Shown in pieces: positions 35,057 to 44,100 of a stretch of DNA of 64,000 bases. The translations under genes were made by a program, and so were the position numbers. Numbering within the stretch: position 1 is the stretch's first letter; every line of letters starts with the position of its first letter. This DNA comes from Dictyobacter vulcani (GTDB lineage Bacteria; Chloroflexota; Ktedonobacteria; Ktedonobacterales; Ktedonobacteraceae), in assembly GCF_008974265.1 (NCBI RefSeq), contig NZ_BKZW01000001.1, positions 2,356,001 through 2,420,000 on the forward strand. The letters run 5' to 3'. The notes beneath the pieces are model-generated. The model had not been told where the DNA came from. It did not search any database and saw only the letters and a list, made by a program, of their open reading frames with translations.

Positions 35057-36364
35057 TTAGGGAACTAGCCGGTTCATGTCACGTGGGAATGTGGTGGTTA
35101 ATTTGACGTTTTGCGTACCTAGCAACTGCATCAACAGCCGTTCAGAGCCAATCGCAAAGCCTCCATGTGGGGGCATGCCATATTTAAAGGCTTCCAGATA
35201 GTGCTCAAACGGTTCAACTGGCAACTTTGCCTTTTCCAGCGCTGTCAGATAGTCCTGATAGCGGTGCAGGCGTTGTCCTCCAGTCACTAACTCTGTACCC
35301 CTGAAGAGCAGGTCAAAGGAGTTTGAGTACTCTGGCCGTTCGGGATCTGGATAGGTATAGAATGGGCGTTTGCGCATTGGATAGCCGGTGACAAACAAAA
35401 AGTCGCTATTGAATTCCTGTTTCGCCCATTCGCCCAGCCAGCGCTCGTCCTGTGGTGAGAGGTCTGGCTCGCCCCGGACATCGACCTTATGCAGCTTCAG
35501 GATCAATTCCTGGGCGTCCGCAAAATGAATGGCGGGTACTTCCTCCGGCATTCTGGGCATCTCGACTTTGAGTAGTTCCAGCTCGGCGCGATAGTCTTCA
35601 TGCAGGGTGTTCAGGATGTGGGCAAGCACATCTCGCAGCAAGGCCATGACCGTGTGGTGGTTCTCGATAAAACCGAATTCCGCGTCCAGGCTCACATACT
35701 CATTGAGGTGCCGTGTTGTGTCATGGGGCTCAGCTCGGAAGACGGGTCCGACCTCAAAGACACGCTCAAAGACACCAACCATAATCTGCTTATAGAACTG
35801 TGGACTCTGAGCCAGATAGGCCGGGCGTCCAAAGTAGTCCAGTTGGAAGACATTGGCTCCGCTTTCCGTGGCGGCGGCGACAATCTTGGGTGTCTGGATC
35901 TCAGTAAATGCTCTGGATGTCAAGATGTCCCGAAAACTGGCCATGATGCCTGCTGAAAGCCGTAGCGTGGCCCGTCGTAAAGGATGACGGTTGGTCACGA
36001 CCGCATGATCAAGTAGCGTACCAGGCTGGGCGTTGAGTTTGCGCTTGTTGAGCGAGATCGGTGGCGTTTCTGACACAGGATTGAGTAGTTCGATTTTCAG
36101 GTCGTGTAGCTCTACTCCACCAGGTGCCTGCGTTTCACTGTTGACCACGCCTTCAACCACGATGATACTTTCTGTTCCCACGCTTTCTGGGAGCAGGACA
36201 GCGATCTCCTCTTCTGTCTCAGCGACCGCCTGTATCAGGCCCCAGCCATCGCGAATAAGCAGAAAGTTGATGCCTCCTAAGCGGCGTAATGAGTGTAGCC
36301 AGCCAGCGACACGAATGCGTTGGCCAATGTGAGCTGTAACTTCGGTTGTACGAATACGTTCCAT
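35057..36364 (-). CDS. aspS: Aspartyl-tRNA synthetase, archaeal/eukaryotic (short, probably non-discriminating) type
   Basis: 435 residues, much shorter than the roughly 590-residue bacterial AspRS because it lacks the bacterial GAD insertion domain. An OB-fold anticodon-binding domain (residues 1-100, VAGWLHSLRRLGGINFLLIRDGWG) precedes the class II core with motif 2 (FRAEPHDTTRHLNEY) and motif 3 (GGFAIGSERLLMQLLG). Enzymes of this type often also charge tRNA-Asn for later amidation. Control is by a T-box riboswitch upstream. Whether the genome also has AsnRS or a bacterial AspRS cannot be seen here. Confidence 0.94.
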   Translation of the reverse strand: MERIRTTEVTAHIGQRIRVAGWLHSLRRLGGINFLLIRDGWGLIQAVAETEEEIAVLLPESVGTESIIVVEGVVNSETQAPGGVELHDLKIELLNPVSETPPISLNKRKLNAQPGTLLDHAVVTNRHPLRRATLRLSAGIMASFRDILTSRAFTEIQTPKIVAAATESGANVFQLDYFGRPAYLAQSPQFYKQIMVGVFERVFEVGPVFRAEPHDTTRHLNEYVSLDAEFGFIENHHTVMALLRDVLAHILNTLHEDYRAELELLKVEMPRMPEEVPAIHFADAQELILKLHKVDVRGEPDLSPQDERWLGEWAKQEFNSDFLFVTGYPMRKRPFYTYPDPERPEYSNSFDLLFRGTELVTGGQRLHRYQDYLTALEKAKLPVEPFEHYLEAFKYGMPPHGGFAIGSERLLMQLLGTQNVKLTTTFPRDMNRLVP

Positions 36365-36567
36365 CGAAAAAGACTCCTTTTACTATCTATAATCGTGGCA
36401 GGCTTGCCAATCTACGGGGTTATGGGGAAGGACACCCGGCAAGCCTGCGTGAACATTACAGATGCTCAGTGCCTTCCTCGCGATCATTATCGTCGCCGTC
36501 GTTATTCATTTTCTCTGGGCCTTTCTTCCTGTTGTCTTTTCTGGCTATGCAGGTATTTAGAGACAAC
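36365..36567 (-). other. Leader between T-box terminator and aspS
   Basis: About 200 bp of transcribed leader on the minus strand after the antiterminator region. No gene or further structure was recognised. Confidence 0.5.
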
Positions 36568-36875
36568 AAAAAACCCTCATCCTATCAGGAGGACGAGGGC
36601 GCATTTCTTCGCCTATCGTGGTACCACCACCGTTTATCCCAGCATTTACCGGGACCTTTCAAGGTCTTGTTTCTCTCTAAAAAGAGAAACATAAACCGCT
36701 GCGCTATAACGGGCGCTCTCCCGAAAACCGACTACTACCTCATGGTTCACCGGTTGGCTCATAGGTGTCATTGGTGCAGGGCTAATGGCAATGCTTTCAG
36801 CCTGGACATCGCTCTCTGTCTATTAGCTTATCTACCCAACATGCCCTATTCAAGGCCTGTATCTTTTTTACTGAT
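36568..36875 (-). promoter_or_regulatory. T-box riboswitch controlling aspS
   Basis: On the minus strand the T-box sequence GGTGGTACCACG lies at 36617-36628, followed by a terminator hairpin (36568-36599; CCCTCGTCC / GGATGAGGG plus six T). Upstream is a long stem I region with AGAGAGC and GCTGAAAGC. A possible specifier GAC (Asp) followed by A occurs in CCAATGACACC near 36765. Uncharged tRNA would stabilise the antiterminator and switch aspS on. Confidence 0.92.
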
Positions 36876-36881
36876 ACTACC

Positions 36882-36911
36882 ACTATAACATATGCTTAAA
36901 AGCTGAGTCAA
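36882..36911 (-). promoter_or_regulatory. Promoter of the T-box-aspS transcript
   Basis: Minus strand TTGACT (36906-36911), 18-bp spacer, TATAGT (36882-36887). Transcription would start at about 36875, at the beginning of the T-box leader. Confidence 0.85.
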
Positions 36912-37205
36912 GCATGAATGTAAGCCATCCAGAGTTTTCCAATTCTGTAGCAGGAGGTGCAGGAGGACGGCTATTAGTCTGTCAGACATCAATTGATGGG
37001 AAAGCGGGGATGCAAGCGAGCATGCCGGGGGCATGATCAAGCGGCGAGCCCCTTGACTGGGGGATCGGGGGCTGTGCCCCGGCATCTTCCCACGCGCGCC
37101 CGCGTAGCGGACGCACAACTCATCAAACGCAGTTTGACAGAGTATTAGTTGTGTTTGATAATTCAAGTAACATAAAAGAAAAAGTAGAAGGAGTATGCTC
37201 TGATC
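36912..37205. other. Intergenic stretch with GC-rich hairpin repeat
   Basis: No gene. Around 37010-37090 lies GC-rich sequence with CGGGGGC/GCCCCGG hairpins, similar in style to 663-986 and 13635-13804. Confidence 0.6.
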
Positions 37206-37759
37206 ATGGCAAGAATCGACGGAGTGAATCCAGAAGAGGTAGAAACATATATCAAAAAAGTCCTGGAGTCACAGGAAAAAACATGGGGGGCGCCATTACT
37301 CAATCATCTGGTTTATGCGCGGCGCCCCTCGATCTTCCGGGGGCAAGGGCGATGTGGACTGGTATCAGTACCTCGGGCTTGATCGATGAGAAGTTACAGT
37401 GCTTGCTCAATCGGCGTGTGGCCATGCTGAATAGATGCGAGTTTTGACAGGATATTAATGCTGCCGTGGGCAGTAATCTGGGCCTCTCGGACGAGAAAAT
37501 CCTCGCACTGGCAGACTATGCCACCAGTCCTCTCTATGATGACATCGAGCGCGTTACCCTCGAATATGCTGACTGCATGACGATTACAGAACAAGAGGTG
37601 GGTGATGAACTCTTCGCTCGCCTGCGCCAATATTATGACGATGATGAATTAGTTGAGTTGACCGAGATAATTGCCTGGGAAAACGCTTCCAGCAAATTTA
37701 ATCGCGCCTTACGTATTCCTTCTCAAGGTCTATGGAAGCGGAAGGTACGCGAATGTTGA
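37206..37759 (+). pseudogene. CMD/AhpD-like CxxC protein with frameshift and UGA at second cysteine
   Basis: The pieces together spell a carboxymuconolactone-decarboxylase/AhpD-type protein of about 184 residues. Piece 1 from 37206 (MARIDGVNPEEVETY..KTWGAPLLNHLVYARRPSIFRG) needs one more base in the G run near 37340 to continue into WTGISTSGLIDEKL..NRRVAMLNRCEF, which then meets an in-frame TGA (37445-37447) and resumes QDINAAVGSNLGLSDEKI to 37759. Relatives read CEFC here, so the TGA replaces the second Cys of the redox CxxC. A small hairpin follows the TGA (37459-37475). Either a decayed gene or a selenocysteine gene with a sequencing error upstream. Confidence 0.75.
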
Positions 37760-37796
37760 GAGAGCGAATATGTTGTTGGCAAAGGAGACGATATCT

Positions 37797-38153
37797 ATGC
37801 TTGCTGTAATTTTTGAAGTTCAGCCGAAAGATGGGCAGAAACAGGCATATCTTGATATTGCTGCTCACTTGCGTCCGCAACTCGATGAAATTGATGGCTT
37901 CATCTCGATCGAGCGTTTTGAGAGCCTGTCGAGCCCGGGTAAAATTCTCTCCCTCTCATTCTGGCGTGATGAGCAAGCCATCAAGACCTGGAGGCTGATG
38001 GAAGAGCATCGCGAAGCGCAGATCCAGGGACGAACCACCATTTTCACCAATTATCGACTACGAATTGCCGGTGTGATCAGGGATTATGGTATGTCCGAGC
38101 GCGAACAAGCCCCGCCCGACAGCCAAACCTTTCATGGCCACCCCACCCCGTAG
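37797..38153 (+). CDS. Antibiotic biosynthesis monooxygenase (ABM) domain protein
   Basis: 118 residues with the dimeric alpha-beta-barrel ABM fold: MLAVIFEVQPKDGQKQAYLD, a central IDGFISIERFES strand and the SFWRDEQAIKTWR segment with the usual Trp. Such proteins are cofactor-free monooxygenases or heme-degrading/quinone-modifying enzymes; the substrate is unknown. AAAGGAG precedes the ATG at 37797. It is 37 bp after the CMD-like gene and probably shares its transcript, a pairing that suggests oxidative or quinone stress. Confidence 0.85.
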   Translation: MLAVIFEVQPKDGQKQAYLDIAAHLRPQLDEIDGFISIERFESLSSPGKILSLSFWRDEQAIKTWRLMEEHREAQIQGRTTIFTNYRLRIAGVIRDYGMSEREQAPPDSQTFHGHPTP

Positions 38154-38154
38154 C

Positions 38155-38530
38155 GGCAGCCCTGGTGGCCAATACTTTTCACTTAAGGGATTGAATGGCT
38201 GAAATGATAGCATGACGGTGAAGGAATACCTTCTCAAAGGATCAAGAGAGGTAAAACGTGTATATTCGACCCTTTGGGTCGATTCGTGCCTCCACGATAC
38301 CCTCACCTCCGCAGGATCACGCAAGTGAAAAAGCGGTGAAGCAAGGCGTGAAGAGGCTTGCTCATGGTCAAGCAAGGATATTATGCAGGCACGAATCGAC
38401 CCAAAGGGTCGAACCTACCTGTTCGCTTTTCTTGATCCTTTGAAGTCACTGGGCCTCTGATCAGCTCAGATGCTTTCGTCAATCTCGTCCAGAAAAAGGC
38501 TTAAGTGAAAAGTATTAGCGCTGGTGGCCA
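38155..38530. mobile_element. Inverted-repeat element A, itself interrupted
   Basis: AATACTTTTCACTTAAG (38171-38187) and its exact complement (38500-38516) are the inner ends, with GGCAGCCCTGGTGGCC outside on the left and AGCGCTGG on the right. The MITE copy 2 (38234-38443) lies within it. No genes. Confidence 0.65.
38234..38443. mobile_element. MITE-like element, copy 2
   Basis: Outer ends TCAAAGGATCAAGA (38234) and TCTTGATCCTTTGA (38430-38443) enclose inner arms TTCGACCCTTTGGGTCGATT and its complement. The interior carries TTGCTCATGGTCAAGCAAGG, shared in reverse with copy 3. 210 bp, longer than copies 1 and 3. Confidence 0.8.
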
Positions 38531-38943
38531 ATACTTTTCGTTTAACGAGTTTTGTGGCGGCGAAAGACGTTGTGGAGAAAAGCAGCGAATCATACGTGGA
38601 GAGGGCGCCACACGCGGAGGCCGGCATGCGGCGTTCTCGTGGAGCGAGGTGCTCAAAGAGCCTCGCATGCCTGTGGCGCCCACACCGAGACGGATCCTGT
38701 TTCGTGATCCTCTCCGCACCGGTACGGGGAGGATCCACGCGCTCACCCACCACGTTGCTGTGCGAGCAGGCCACGGCACCCACGATCCCTGTAGGCGCCA
38801 CAGCACTGCGCGTCGTGCTTGCACGCTGGCCTGCGCAAACGCAGCAGTGCGGCCTCCGCGTGTGGCGCCCTCTCCACGTACACGACGCCGCGCCATACCG
38901 TTGAGGTTATCTCCTTCAACGAAACGTATTGGCGACCAGCGCT
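38517..38943. mobile_element. Inverted-repeat element B with perfect 31-bp internal arms
   Basis: Outer ends AGCGCTGGTGGCCAATAC and its approximate complement at 38925-38943. Inside, 38593-38623 and 38850-38880 are exact 31-bp inverted repeats (TACGTGGAGAGGGCGCCACA...). Several open frames pass through both strands, but they have no start signals or recognisable domains. The element touches element A and shares its end sequence. Confidence 0.75.
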
Positions 38944-38989
38944 GCCGGTACGACAGGTCTCCCCATCTCGATCAGGATGCGTCCAAAAT

Positions 38990-39024
38990 ACATGGGCGGC
39001 CAGAGATTTTCTGGCCGCCCATGT
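38990..39024 (-). terminator. Terminator of the PrsW-like gene
   Basis: Perfect 14-bp stem ACATGGGCGGCCAG / CTGGCCGCCCATGT with a 7-base loop, 16 bp beyond the stop. Confidence 0.75.
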
Positions 39025-39039
39025 ATTGAAACTATATAT

Positions 39040-40896
39040 CTAGCGTACCGGTTGTGGCTGTTGATCAGGTGTATAGTTTCTTGCCGGATCATAGGGCTGT
39101 TGATCATTTGCTGGTCCGGGAGAATTCCTGGATCTTTTAAAGATATTCTTGCCGTTCAGTTTGCCTGTGACAAACAGGAAGAAGATTACCATTAACGTTG
39201 TCCAGACTGCATAAATGATTAAGATGGCCGGCAATGGATAGCTGCCAATCATGATCGTCCCTTTATCAAGGTAAGGACCAATCGGCGCTGGCAGTATCTG
39301 GAAGACAAACGAGCCGTTCCAGATGGCGTGTTGCAAGATCGCATAGAGCCCACAACCAAGTCCAATCAAGATACGTCTCTTTTTGAGTGAGTCAGAATGG
39401 GTCAGATAATACCAACCCAGGGCCGTCATGCCAGCGCCAAAGCTATGCAGTAGTCCTGCTGAACTACGCTGAATGGCGACATCGACCCAGCTACTATAAC
39501 CCATGCTGATATAGCCAGCGGTCTCCACCAGATCAAAGCCGATACCACAGGCCATACCTAGCAGGAAGGCTTCTTTCGCGCTACCAATACGACCGATTAA
39601 GGCTACGACACCGAGTGGTTTCACACCCTCTTCAACCAGTGGTGCGACGACCGCGACAACCAGGAAGAGATAGATGATGGCCCGTACATCATTAGGAATA
39701 GGCATATTTGGATCATCTAACTTGAGTGTGCTGATTTGAAGTCCAGCTCCAATGATCAGTCCCAGGATCGTTTCGAAGATCAGGGCAAATAAGATAGCAG
39801 AGGTGGCTCCACTGGTCATTGCAACTGCTACGCGTCGCCAGGTGGTAATCCCACGCTCGTCATTCTTATTATGCAGTCTCCATGCTGCCAGGGCAAAGAT
39901 GGTCAGAGCAGGCAATATACCCGCCAGCCCGACCAGGAAAATGGTGAGCAAGGTATTGGACGCGATCTGGTCGTTGCCACGAATAATCAAGCCTATGATG
40001 ATCATGACAATGTACAGTGCCAGCCAGAGTACAAACCAGGGAAGCTTAAACTTGCCAAGCGGGATGGATTTTACCTTGAATGCGTGTGATTTCTTGCGAC
40101 GCAGGGCTTGTATACTATGGTAGAGACTAAATGCGCCACCACCAAGGCCTGCCAGCGTCAGGGCAGTAAGCATGGTGATGCTACTAAACATTTGTCCCGG
40201 CTTGGTCTGCGCAAGGCTGTTATACGGCATCATGATTACACTAAACAGGAGAAAGAAACCACAGATAAGGCCTGTCAGAAGGACGATACTGGAACAGATT
40301 GTTGCGATAATGGCCATCACAAATTGGTAGGTATCGCGGTGTGGCCTGGCCGGTGCCCAGGCAAATGGTGGATATCCATACGGCGGATACCCGTATGGCG
40401 GATACCCATAGGGAGCATAACCAGTGTATTGTGGTTGGTATGTTCCTGGTTGAGGCGCATAAGGATATTGTGGCTGGCCTGGATAAGGCTGTCCCCACCC
40501 CTGAGCAACTGGCGGCTGGTTTTGGGGTCTGTGTCCATTATGACCAGGCGCTGGATAGCCAGGTTGTGGCTGCCCATATGGCTGATAGGGTTGTCCATAG
40601 GCTGGTGCCGGTGGCTGATATGGCGGCTTATATCCTGGCTGCTGGTTCTGCGCCGGATAATATGGTGTCTGCGCAGCTGATTGCGGTGTACGAGGTGGTG
40701 GCTCCGGAAATCTCAGGGGTCCTGAGACGTGTTCACGATACTGTGGTTCCTCGTAACGCTCTAATCTCTCGGCAGACAGGCTCTCAGCCGATCTTCCGGG
40801 TTGCCCTGCATTATTACGCTCGGATGGGTTGGCATTCGGAGAGGGCTTTTTTTGTGTGTCGGGGTCTGGTGCAGAACCCTTGTATTCGAAACCCAC
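39040..40896 (-). CDS. PrsW-family intramembrane metalloprotease with long disordered N-terminus
   Basis: 618 residues. The first 190 are rich in Pro, Tyr, Gln and Gly, with repeats of YGYPP, and are likely disordered. About ten membrane helices follow. The PrsW motifs are present: EEGVKP (about 418), HSFGAG (about 480) and HAIWNG (about 522). PrsW-type enzymes cut membrane proteins such as anti-sigma factors; the substrate here is unknown. Start is GTG after AAAAGG. The gene lies downstream of dnaE but has separate signals. Confidence 0.88.
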   Translation of the reverse strand: MGFEYKGSAPDPDTQKKPSPNANPSERNNAGQPGRSAESLSAERLERYEEPQYREHVSGPLRFPEPPPRTPQSAAQTPYYPAQNQQPGYKPPYQPPAPAYGQPYQPYGQPQPGYPAPGHNGHRPQNQPPVAQGWGQPYPGQPQYPYAPQPGTYQPQYTGYAPYGYPPYGYPPYGYPPFAWAPARPHRDTYQFVMAIIATICSSIVLLTGLICGFFLLFSVIMMPYNSLAQTKPGQMFSSITMLTALTLAGLGGGAFSLYHSIQALRRKKSHAFKVKSIPLGKFKLPWFVLWLALYIVMIIIGLIIRGNDQIASNTLLTIFLVGLAGILPALTIFALAAWRLHNKNDERGITTWRRVAVAMTSGATSAILFALIFETILGLIIGAGLQISTLKLDDPNMPIPNDVRAIIYLFLVVAVVAPLVEEGVKPLGVVALIGRIGSAKEAFLLGMACGIGFDLVETAGYISMGYSSWVDVAIQRSSAGLLHSFGAGMTALGWYYLTHSDSLKKRRILIGLGCGLYAILQHAIWNGSFVFQILPAPIGPYLDKGTIMIGSYPLPAILIIYAVWTTLMVIFFLFVTGKLNGKNIFKRSRNSPGPANDQQPYDPARNYTPDQQPQPVR

Positions 40897-41054
40897 AATA
40901 TATAACCTTTTCTGCTTTTTTTAATGGTATCAATCAATGTATTTGCTAGTGAATATACGAGTGAGGAAATGCCTAGGTTTCTTCTCAGTATAACGAGTAT
41001 TGTGCGGAACTGTCAAAAAAGGATGAATAGTATTGGTATTAGTAGGCTTTGAGA

Positions 41055-41095
41055 GAGGAAAGATAGTGTTTGTGGATGCTTTACTATCTTTCCTC
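41055..41095 (-). terminator. Terminator of dnaE
   Basis: 13-bp perfect stem GAGGAAAGATAGT / ACTATCTTTCCTC with a 15-base loop, 35 bp after the dnaE stop. Confidence 0.75.
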
Positions 41096-41129
41096 GGTTT
41101 GACATGGTATACGCGATAGGAGCAGGATC

Positions 41130-44100
41130 TCAGGCGAGCACTTTGGCTTCGATCGTGCCTGCTCCAAGCTCTTCTTCAAGTTTAGCGCGTAGCTCTTCAC
41201 TATAGAATATGGTGTCGTCCTGCGGTGTCAGGCGCATTTCCCATTCCCCATTGGCGACCAGGATCTCGTAATGGTCTCTGCCTGGTTTCTCACTCAGGTA
41301 GCGTTTGATGTTTTGTACCTTCATGATGTCGTTGGAGATGGATAGTTCGTCGTTGCCGGTTAACTGCAGTTTGACCCAGACCATATATTGTTTGCGGTTC
41401 ATCTCTTCTTCGACCGCCTGGAAGGCGCTGACACTATTACAGAGGATACCCGGTTCGTCACGCCGGACCTGCACCTCTCCACGTACGATGACAACGCTCT
41501 CTTCAACCCATTTGTCGGCGGTCTCTTCGTAGGTACGTGGGAAGACAGTGACGCCGATGGTGCCAAACATATCCTCTAATTGAACAATACACATCGTGTC
41601 ACCTTTTTTAGTGGTGATGCGTCGGGCCTCTTTAATCGTGCCACAGATCACGACTTTTTGTTTGTCGAGCTCTTCGGTGATATCCGCAGTGGTATGTGAT
41701 GCCTTATCTTTGATCAGATCGATGATATAGGACAGCGGGTGCTTGGAGATATAGATCCCGATCAGTTCTTTTTCCCAGGCCAGGAGTTGTTTGCGTGGTA
41801 CCTCATCGACATTCTGATTGAGGGCAAAGCTTAACGAACTGCTGATCTCTTCCAGGTCCCCGAACAGACTGAGCATGCCGCGCTCTTTGGCGTTGCGCTC
41901 ACTTTTGCCGAATTGCATGGCCCGCTCAACGGATGCCAGCATCTGGTGGCGTTTGGACTCGCCTTCGATGGAGTCCATCGCGCCCGCCTTGATCAAGGTT
42001 TCGATCGCTCCCTTGCCTACCGCTTTAGGATCCACACGGGTGCAGAAGTCGGCCATGGACTTGAAGGGACCGCCTTCTTTGCGCGCCCGGACGATCTCAT
42101 TGATTGGTCCGTCGCCGATACCTTTGATGGCCAGGAGTCCGAAGCGTACTCCGTCGTTCTCAATGGCGAAGCCGCTCTCAGAGGCATTGACATCCGGACC
42201 CGAGACCTCGACCCCCATGCGTTTACATTCGGCGACCGCGTTGGCGATCTTGGTGGCGTCTGCGGCCTCGGCAGTCATGGTTGCCGCCATGAATTCTGCG
42301 GTGTAGTTGGCTTTCAGATAGGCGGTATAGAATGAGACCACGGCGTAACTGGCGGCGTGGGCTTTGTTGAATCCATAACCACCGAATGGCAGGATCAAGG
42401 TAAAGAGCTGATCGGCCACTTCAGGAGCCACACCGTTTTTGATACAGCCCTGAATAAAGTCGTTTTTGTAGCTCTCAACTTCGTGCATGATCTTTTTGCT
42501 GAGCGCTTTACGGAACTTGTTGACCTTACCCCAGGAGAAGCCAGCCAGGTTAACTGCGATCAGCAACACCTGGTCCTGGTAAACGATGATACCATAGGAT
42601 TCCGCCAGCCATTGTTCCAGGCGTGGATCCAGATAGGTGATTTTCTTACGGCCGTGTTTGGCGTCAACAAAGTCTGGAATACTATCCATCGGACCCGGAC
42701 GGTAGAGGGCGACCATGGCGGTCACGTCTTCGATGCAGGTTGGCCCGAGCATTTTGATGTACTCGCGCATCTTCGCACCTTCTAACTGGAAGACGCCTGT
42801 GGTTTCTCCGGCCGCCAGCAGCTTAAAGGCTTTTTCGCGTTTCGCGTTCTGCTCTTCATTGCCCTCAATCGGATCCAGTGGTAGCTTTTCCAGGTTGATA
42901 TCTTCGCCGCGTGCTTCTTTAATAAACTTCAGGGCGTTATCGATGATGGTCAGGTTGGAGAGACCCAGAATATCATATTTGATCAGTCCCAGTTCTTCCA
43001 GATGGGAGTGCTCATACTGGGTGGAGTAACGACCCTCACGGATTTGCAGGGGCACAAAGTTGTGTAGTGCCTCGTTGGCGACCAGTACGCCAGCCGCGTG
43101 GACACCGGTACCACGGACCGAACCTTCCAGTTGCAGTGCCAGATCCAGCAGTTCTTTGGCTTCAGGATCCTGGTTTTGCAGGTCGCTCAACTCTTTGACG
43201 GACTCCAGAGAACCCTTTAAGGTGATCTTTGGTCCTGTTGGTAGCATGCGTGCGATACGGTCCCCCAGGGTCTGTTTCTCGAGCACACGGGCCACATCGC
43301 GCACAGCGCCTTTGGCGGCCATGGTCATAAAGGTGGCCATCTGGGCGACGCATTCGTGACCATATTTATTGGCCAGGTAGTTGATGACTTCTTCACGACG
43401 GTCGTCGGGGAAGTCCATATCGATATCGGGCATGTCATCGCGTTCAGGATTGAGGAAGCGCTCAAAGAGGAGCTGGTAGCGCAATGGATCGACGTTAGTG
43501 ATACCCAGGGAATAGGCTACGACACTTCCCGCGGCTGATCCTCTGGCCAGACAACGAATGCCGTGGTCGCGGGCCCATCCCACATAGTCGGCGACGACCA
43601 GGAAGTAAGGCACAAAGCCTTTTTGGATGATGATGCTGAGCTCATAATCCAGTTGTCGTTTAATCGGTTCGGTCATCTCGCCATAGCGATAGGCGATGCC
43701 TTGCTCACAGAGGGCGTAGAGGTATTCATCGGGCGTGCGATACTGGGATGGCACGTCGACCGCAGGTAGCTGTGCTTTATAGGCAAAAGGATCGACTTCG
43801 CAGCGTTCAGCCAGGCGGACTGTATTCAACAGGGCGTCGCCCAATTCTGGGAAGAGCAGTTGCATCTGGTCTGGACTGCGCAAAAAGAACTCGTCACTCT
43901 CGAATTTGAAGCGCTTGGGATTATTCAGGCTGCTTTGCGTCTGTACACAGAGCAGTACCTCGTGGGCGTGCGCGTCATCATGGGCCACATAGTGCAGGTC
44001 ATTGGTGGCGAGCAGGGGCATCTGGAGCTCTTTGGCCATGTTAAAGAGATGCTGATTGACTCCGGCCTGATCGGGATACCCATCATGATCCTGGATCTCT

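Noticed and set aside
36346..36888. A 180-codon frame across the T-box region
   Set aside because: It runs antisense through the riboswitch, terminator and promoter and has no ribosome site.
38505..39029. Open frames of up to 174 codons in element B
   Set aside because: Frames are open on both strands because of GC-rich inverted repeats; no domain or start signal.
40108..40949. Frames of 190-202 codons antisense to the PrsW-like gene
   Set aside because: By-products of the Pro/Tyr/Gly repeat codons on the other strand.
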